Shown here piece by piece: positions 57,966 to 64,000 of a stretch of 64,000 nucleotides of DNA. Position 1 is the first letter of the stretch. The number at the start of each line of letters is the position of its first letter. This stretch comes from Ophiosphaerella korrae. Its lineage: Eukaryota > Ascomycota > Dothideomycetes > Pleosporales > Phaeosphaeriaceae. The translations under genes were made by a program, and so were the position numbers. Where the stretch lies: contig JALNQF010000145.1 of NCBI GenBank assembly GCA_028456385.1, positions 1 through 64,000 of the forward strand. The letters are read 5' to 3'. The notes under the pieces are model-generated. The model did no database searches. It was not told where the DNA came from and saw only the letters and a list, made by a program, of their open reading frames with translations.

Positions 57966-59511
57966 ATGTCCGATTTTGATGCGTCCTTTGACGGGTGCTA
58001 CGACCCAGCCACCGCAGCTCTCACCCAGTTACTTGCGAAACACTTGGTGCCTTCTCCATATGCTTGCGGCGGTAAAATAAAAGTACAGGACATCGCAAGT
58101 GATGATACCTCGCTTCCAGTCACTATCCGCTGGGACGCTAAACGCTCGGTTAAGAAACTGTCATTGCCACCAAACTCCAAGGACTCCGAGCTAGATCTCC
58201 AGGCACTCCTTTCAGCTACAGAACCCGCGGGCTTCGGGTTTCAGGGAAAGGATGTTATGGATGAGTCCTACAGAAAGGCAAATAAACTGGATTCAACCGC
58301 ATTTTCCACCAGTTTTTGTCCTTACGTTACTGGCGTAGTCGACATATTAGGTCAGACTCTTCTGCCGCGATCAGGCGATAGTTCTCGCAGCATAAAAGCA
58401 GAGCTATACAAGCTAAATGTACGAAATTACGCTTTACATGTTGACGAGTAGTTGGGACTAACATTCACCAGGTCTACGAGGGGCCTTCAGGTCTATTCAA
58501 GCCACATGTCGACACTCCACGATCTGATCTTCAATTTGGGTCATTGGTGGTATGCCTACCGTGTAAACATGAGGGTGGGCAGCTAGTTGTGAGACATCAA
58601 AACCAAGCCACTACGTTCGATTGGTCTGGCGACGGCAGCGATATTCACTGGGCAGCTTTCTACAGTGACTGCGAACATGAGGTTATGCAGGTAACTTCCG
58701 GCCATCGCATCACTCTAACATACAATCTCTTCATGCGCCATGCCATTGATACCAGAATCAATACGGGTATCTTGCCTGGCTCGCCAGAATTCCCGGCGCA
58801 TGGCCTCGTCAAGTCTATCCTTGCGAATCCTGATTTCTTCCCAGAAGGTAAAGTGGTTATGATTCATCACATCGAGAGGTTACTAATTTGGAATACAGGA
58901 GGAACACTTGGAAAATATTATGCACATGCCTACGCTCACTCTACAGCGAGTGTCATTGACACCCTACCTCGGCTTCTGAAAGGTTCTGATATGGTCACGT
59001 ATGAGGTTTTTCGCTCTCTAGGCCTGAGAGTGGATTTGAACTCAATCCTAGACCTTGATAGCTTTCGAGAGGAGCTGGACGAAAATTATCTTTGCAATAA
59101 TATAGTCAATGACCTTAGTGTATACCCCAGATAACACACGGTTACGAGGAAGACTCGATAGAAGATGTTATCGAGCATCTATACGATCATGACAAGTACG
59201 ACATACAGTGGATGAATTATCCTTTGCCGAATTCGGAAAACTTGCAGTTTGCATTTCTTCGTGTAAGTTATTTGCTTTGTATCGTTGAATTTGTGGCTAA
59301 TAGCATCTTACATTTAGTATGGCAACGAGGCTTCGATCGACTTCGCGTACAGCTTATGCGCCCTGCTGATTGACATTCCACCATACAAGGAGCGTGTCAA
59401 GGTATGTAAAATTTATTTCTGATATTAGTACCGGGCTCTAATGTATTGCAGATTGCGAAGAAGCTAGGATACTCCTTTGACAATCCAACACTTGACCAGA
59501 CCTCGTCTTGA
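57966..59511 (+). pseudogene. 2OG-Fe(II) oxygenase-like gene with one frameshift
   Basis: Exons 57966-58418, 58472-59130, 59131-59262 (shifted frame), 59318-59401 and 59452-59511. The iron ligands are intact: His163 and Asp165 in FKPHVDTPRS, His220 in CEHEVMQVTSGH, with Arg230 following as the likely 2-oxoglutarate contact. This resembles the fungal prolyl 4-hydroxylase-like family with the EGGQLVVRHQ block. At the CCCC run (59125-59128) one base seems to be missing: upstream ends DLSVYP and the continuation ITHGYEEDSIEDVIEHLYDH reads on only in the next frame. All three introns are intact. It is either a recently broken gene or an assembly error. Confidence 0.72.
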
Positions 59512-60209
59512 AATCTTCCAGGTACCTGAATCGTCCTTAAGATTCGGAAGTCTCGGGAGGATTTGTGAGTGGCTAAAATGCACACTTTGTGGTTGGTAAT
59601 GCATTCTCAGACCTATATAACAGACGGAGGGGAAATGTTTCAGGTTTGCGGAAACGTTGATGGCCGAGCTTCTACTTAAATAGTCTATTCTAGGCTTACC
59701 AACACTTCCATACAATATAATAGAGATAATAAATGTCTCGAGGTTCCCTTCAACAATGATCAAGTTCAATTTTCGTTCCATGGGTGTAATATCTGCAGGA
59801 AAACAGCCGGAGATGAAGACGGAGCCAGAGACTCCGAGAATGCATTTAGTGACTACACAATTAGAGAAAGGTGACACATGATACTGCTGAAGGGTGCACA
59901 GGGACGAGAACAAAGCTGGGAGCGACTGAAGAGATGATCAGGCCAGATGTTCCGGGGGCGCATCATTTGGGGTTACAGGCGAAGGATCAACATCACGGGT
60001 CCCCAACAGGCCAGCCAATAGCGAGCCAATACCGCATAGTTGCAGGACCCAGCCCCGCAATGGCCGCCCGGGCGTCCATCGCCACCAAACATCAACATAA
60101 TTTCCTGTGACTGATAAGCCGGCTCGATCCCTCCTGTACAGATCCCGTTCCTGTTCCTTTTCCTTCCCATAGCTGTCCTGCAAAGCATCTTAACAAGTAT
60201 CCCAAAGTC
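59512..60209. other. Intergenic
   Basis: No gene is recognised; frames on both strands lack domains. Confidence 0.35.
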
Positions 60210-60539
60210 ATGCCTCGGTTTCTCCTCCGCATCTTTCCCGACAACCCGTTCCGCAGAGAACACAGCCCCTCAGATGATATCCAGCGAACCCGACGTGTAC
60301 TTGTCAGGAGCTCGGCAGGCGGGCTAGAGGGCTCTTCCCACCGACTACCCCTCTTCGAAAGGGCCCTGCATGCTGAAGAAAATGTTGCATTGCGCGATGA
60401 AACAAGTATAGCCGGAAGCAGCACGCATGCTCCCGATCGCCCTATTCTGGGTTTGTCCGATCGTGATCAGACAGGATCTGCACCTAAAGTCGTCCGGACG
60501 CGCCGGCGGTTGAGCAAAAAGCATCGAAGACCGTCTTGA
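60210..60539 (+). CDS. Hypothetical small basic protein (uncertain)
   Basis: An ATG-started frame of 109 residues, MPRFLLRIFPDNPFRREHSP onward, arginine- and serine-rich and ending KVVRTRRRLSKKHRRPS. No domain, signal peptide or intron is visible. The pyrimidine-rich lead before the ATG is typical for fungal genes, but a competing open frame covers part of the opposite strand. It may not be a gene. Confidence 0.3.
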   Translation: MPRFLLRIFPDNPFRREHSPSDDIQRTRRVLVRSSAGGLEGSSHRLPLFERALHAEENVALRDETSIAGSSTHAPDRPILGLSDRDQTGSAPKVVRTRRRLSKKHRRPS

Positions 60540-61522
60540 ACTTGTTTTTGCAGTAGGTACGATGGTTGCCTGGCGAGGCTGATTGCGGTGCTGACGTATA
60601 CGAGATAGATTGTTTCAATAGATGCATTTCACCACGGCGATAGTTTGTGGATGTGACTAAGAGGGGAATTCTCAGGAGGGCTTTTTGGATCCAAGGTTTG
60701 AGATCTTGGTCATTGATCATAGATCAAAATAGACATGGTTGCGGTTTGTACGATGAGGCAGGCTTCCTCGCGTTTCTTATTTGGCGTTCAGGAGTAAATT
60801 TAAAACACTTCTGCCCCACGAGCGGAAATCTAGCATCAAAATCGACAGTTGCCCAAGGAATCATACCTGCTTTCTAAAAGATGTGTTTGCCTAGCACAAC
60901 AGACCAATCACATCCCCAGCCAGACAATGGCTACTCTAGCAATTACCAAAATGTCCTCAGCCCATTCAAGTACCCATCGCAGCTATATTCTCAAAGACGA
61001 TGTCAAAATTATATAAAGTATAGCTAAGTACAACTCTAAACACGAATCACACTCTCTCCACTGGAGCGCACAACGTCATTTTGGTACTAATTTCTGGCAG
61101 GATTCAACACGGCCTTCAGCACTTATAGAGATATCTTTGAGGAGCATGGACAGTAGTTAATCACAAACCTTCCTACGAATATATCGCAACCATGGAGAAC
61201 ATGCAAAAAGCGTCGTATTCTAGTAGTGAAAAACGCAACCGGTCAGTTCGCATCGCTCGTGCACTTCTCTCGCTTGAAGCACAGCCTCACAGCGCTACTG
61301 TGCGATCGAACCACACGCCCCACAAAATGCTTACTCCAAGTCATAGGGAGCCAATCGCATCTCTTGTCGTTAGACTGGCGTTGTTCGTAACGTACAAACT
61401 CTAGGGCGCAATGACGAAGCCGGGTATATGCCCAGAAGTCAACGGAATATATAAGTCTAGGCACTGGACATTGGCCTGGAGTAGCAAACTAGGAACTAAT
61501 TGTTACTTCTACTGCAAAGAAG
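60540..61522. other. Intergenic, promoter of the FAD oxidase gene
   Basis: No gene is supported in this ~1 kb stretch. AATATATAAG near 61446-61455 may be the TATA element of the gene at 61523. Confidence 0.4.
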
Positions 61523-63462
61523 ATGAGGACGATTTCTGCACTTCTTCTCCTGTGTTTGTCATCGACAATAGGACGGGTCTTTGGCACTGAAGATGGATGT
61601 AAATGTGTGAGTAAGGACACTAACAAGGCAAATCACAAACACTGACACACAATAGACCCCCAGAGACAAATGCTGGCCCACTGAAACACAATGGGCCTCT
61701 CTAAACACCACTTTAAAAGGATCTCTCGTCCGCGGTATACCACCAGGTTCAGTCTGCTACTCGGACCAACCCAACTACAACCTCTCGGCCTGCCAATTCG
61801 TTGCCTCCCAATGGTTCAATTCCACCTGGCATGCCACCAACCCCGTAAGCATCGACTACCCCATCTGGACCAACAACTCCTGCAACCCAATCTGGCCCAA
61901 CGGCACAAGCATCACAGGCGATCCCACCGCCGGCGCCCGCGGCTGCTCAATCGGCGCATACCCAGCATACGTCGTCAACGCCACCACACCACAGCACATT
62001 AGCACAGCCCTAACATGGGCGTCGCAACAGAACATCCGCGTGGTAATCAAGAGCACAGGACACTCGTACCCAGGCCGCAGCATCGGCACCGCCAGCCTCA
62101 GCATCTGGACGCACCACCTCCGCGGCATCGAGTACATATCCAACTTCACCTCGTGCCCCGCCAAAGGCAGCACACCGGCGCTCCGCATCGCCGCAGGCCA
62201 CACCGGCATCGAAGCGCAGGCCGCAGCCGCAAAACGCAACGCCGTCGTCGTCACAGGCGCAAACCCAGACGTTGGCGTCGTGGGCTGGATCACGGGCGGC
62301 GGCCACGGCCCGCTGTCGCAGACGTACGGCATGGGCGCCGACACGCTGCTCGAAGCGACGCTCGTGACGCCCAACGGCGCGCTGGTGCGCGCCTCGGCGT
62401 GCCAGAACAGCGAAGTGTTTTTCGCGGTGCGCGGCGGCGGCGGCGGCACATACGGCGTGGTAACGGAAGTCGTAGTACGCAGCTTTGCCAGCCCGGCGAC
62501 GACGACGCACTCGTTTGGCGTGGCGAGCGTGTCTAACGATTCCGTTGCGTTCTACGCCTTTGTTGGGTTTCTGCATGCGCAGATGGCGCGGCTGAAGGAG
62601 GGCGGCATGCAGGGCTATTACGTGGTTGTTGGCCCGCCGATTGTGCCTGCGTTTGCGCTGTCGTGGACGTTTATGCTGTTCGATAGGCCGGATGGCACGG
62701 TGGCGCGGCTGATGAGGCCGATCGAAGCGTATTTGGATGAGCGCAGGGCGCTGTTTACGTATCAGCAGCGGACCGCGCATGCAGCTGCATTCTTTGATAT
62801 TCACAACGACGCGTACAAGAATGAGGATGTGGCAACGGGCGACTCGGCGTACGGGTCGCGTCTGCTATCGCCGGCGAGTCTGGCGGATGCGAAGCGTACT
62901 GCAAAGTTGTTTGAGGAAATCGGACCTAGTGGTGATGCGTCGAGGCCAAATGTCTGTCTCCGACTTCATACCAAACTTTCCTGCTCTTTCGTGTGCTGAC
63001 CGTGTACAGGCTCCGTTTACGAATCCGCTGATCATAGGCCACATGATTGCTTCCCCTCATCCGCCCCCTTATCCACACCTCTCTGCCACAAACCCGGCCT
63101 GGCGCAACACTCTTGTTCACCTCATTGTCGTCAACAGTAAGCCTGATGCGCTTCCGGCGTCGCTTACGCCCCTTCTCTATGCAGACATTACGCACAACAA
63201 GACGGCTGCGTTGCGGCGATTTTCACCACATACGGGTGCGTATTTTAATGAGGCGGATTCGTATGAGCCGGAGTGGCAGGAGGCGTTTTTTGGGGACGGG
63301 TATAGGCGATTGAGGGACGTGAAGGAGAGGGTGGATCCAGGGGGTGTGCTTTGGTGTCGGAGGTGTGTGGGAAGTGAGGATTGGGTTGAGAAGAGTGATG
63401 GGCGGCTGTGTAAGGTAAAGGAGAGAGGCGAAGATGATGAGAAGCGGCCACTGGAGCTGTGA
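61523..63462 (+). CDS. Secreted FAD-linked oxidoreductase (BBE type)
   Basis: Three exons (61523-61606, 61656-62951, 63010-63462) give 610 residues. A signal peptide (MRTISALLLLCLSSTIGRVFG) leads to the FAD-binding PCMH domain: CSIGAYPAYVVNATTPQHIS, then GHSYPGRS with His164 as the likely covalent FAD attachment, VGVVGWITGGGHGPLSQTYG, and AVRGGGGGTYGVVTEV. The C-terminus has the berberine-bridge-enzyme domain (YFNEADSYEPEWQEAFFG and WCRRCVGSEDW). Where bicovalent members carry Cys the sequence reads NPDVG, so mono-covalent FAD is likely (inference). Such enzymes oxidise sugars or secondary metabolites with oxygen outside the cell; the substrate is unknown. The second intron uses a weak donor (GTCTGT) but restores the conserved C-terminal frame. 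Confidence 0.88.
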
Positions 63463-63666
63463 ATGGTGTAGGTAATAATGGCGGCTAGACTTACTTAGCA
63501 CTGGACTATGTTTAGGAAGAAGTATGTACTCCTGTTGCATTGTGAGTATGGTCTAGAGAACTGAAGAATAATGTAATTCACGTGTGAAGAATACCTGAAC
63601 GCAGGTCTATATTAACAATGGTGTCCGTGCACACATCCCAACCTAACCCTACCTATAATACACCAC

Positions 63667-64000
63667 TCAGGACAAATACGAAGAATAAAGACCGTGTCCA
63701 TGCACACTCTCCTCCGGTCCTCTATTCGCCTCCAGTACATTCTCCTCATGAATCGCATCCCGCACCTGATTCGCCGTATTGCGCGCATTCGACCCAGCTA
63801 CGCGCTCCCACCTATGCCTTTTATAAAGCAACTCCTCATAATTAGGCACAAACGGAACTTTTCTGCGCAGCGGGATCCTCGCAGGGCGCGTGCCATCCAG
63901 CCAGTCCAGGAAGCGATCGAGTACGAGCCATGCCTTGATCCACCGAATGGTGGCCCAGTACTTGATGTGACTGAAGTTGCGCCGGATGCTACGCAGGGAG
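63667..64000 (-). CDS. 3' end of a gene running off the window
   Basis: The minus strand is open from the window edge to a TGA at 63667-63669, encoding at least 110 residues with protein-like composition (NFSHIKYWATIRWIKAWLVL, FLDWLDGTRPARIPLRRKVP, YEELLYKRHRWERVAGSNAR). The start lies beyond the window. No domain is recognised. It lies tail to tail with the FAD oxidase, 204 bp apart. Confidence 0.6.
   Translation of the reverse strand, partial: SLRSIRRNFSHIKYWATIRWIKAWLVLDRFLDWLDGTRPARIPLRRKVPFVPNYEELLYKRHRWERVAGSNARNTANQVRDAIHEENVLEANRGPEESVHGHGLYSSYLS

Noticed and set aside
62010..62804. 264-codon minus-strand frame opposite the FAD oxidase
   Set aside because: It is an Arg/Ala/His-rich antisense shadow; the plus strand carries conserved FAD-binding motifs.

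Overview
The window is nuclear DNA of a filamentous ascomycete (Pezizomycotina), most likely a dothideomycete. The evidence is genes split by 46-68 nt GT-AG introns with recognisable branch points, Zn2Cys6 regulators with fungal-specific domains, an ERT1/AcuK gluconeogenesis activator, HET and NACHT (NLR-like) genes, and many secreted carbohydrate-active enzymes and small cysteine-rich proteins. Coding regions are GC-richer than the AT-rich gaps. Several dead genes carry nonsense codons of the TGG-to-TAG or CGA-to-TGA kind. Exon joins were worked out by hand from reading frame and splice sites.

Layout. 0.6-5.5 kb: SDR dehydrogenase, Zn2Cys6 regulator and class II ketose-bisphosphate aldolase, all on the plus strand and possibly a small sugar-catabolic set. 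5.5-9 kb: a gene-poor gap with a duplicated ~310 bp tRNA-Gln-related (SINE-like) repeat. 9-17.8 kb: MFS sugar transporter, then a carboxyltransferase and a biotin carboxylase/carrier subunit transcribed divergently from a 426 bp promoter (a complete two-subunit acyl-CoA carboxylase), then BUD22. 19-34.7 kb: a secretome region with a GH18 chitinase carrying one nonsense codon, two paralogous 6-Cys secreted proteins, a dead HET gene, a CHRD protein, a GH92 mannosidase, a CE1-type esterase and a BAS2-like secreted protein. 35-36 kb: a membrane protein.

37.7-40.2 kb is a ruined DHA1-type MFS transporter. 42-45.2 kb holds the intact ERT1/AcuK regulator and riboflavin kinase, whose intron appears to have a GC donor. 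45.6-54 kb is a gene graveyard: an aldo-keto reductase relic, a NACHT protein with stops and frameshifts, and an unrecognised gene with three in-frame stops. 54.4-55 kb has a second direct repeat. 56.4-64 kb has an RRM-like protein, a 2OG-Fe(II) oxygenase-like gene with one probable frameshift, a secreted BBE-type FAD oxidase and the 3' end of a gene running off the window.

Housekeeping genes (BUD22, riboflavin kinase, ERT1) are intact, while accessory genes (self-recognition, drug efflux, chitinase) are often broken. That pattern suggests an accessory-rich chromosome arm with past mutation of the RIP type, but this is an inference that needs copy-number and base-change analysis.
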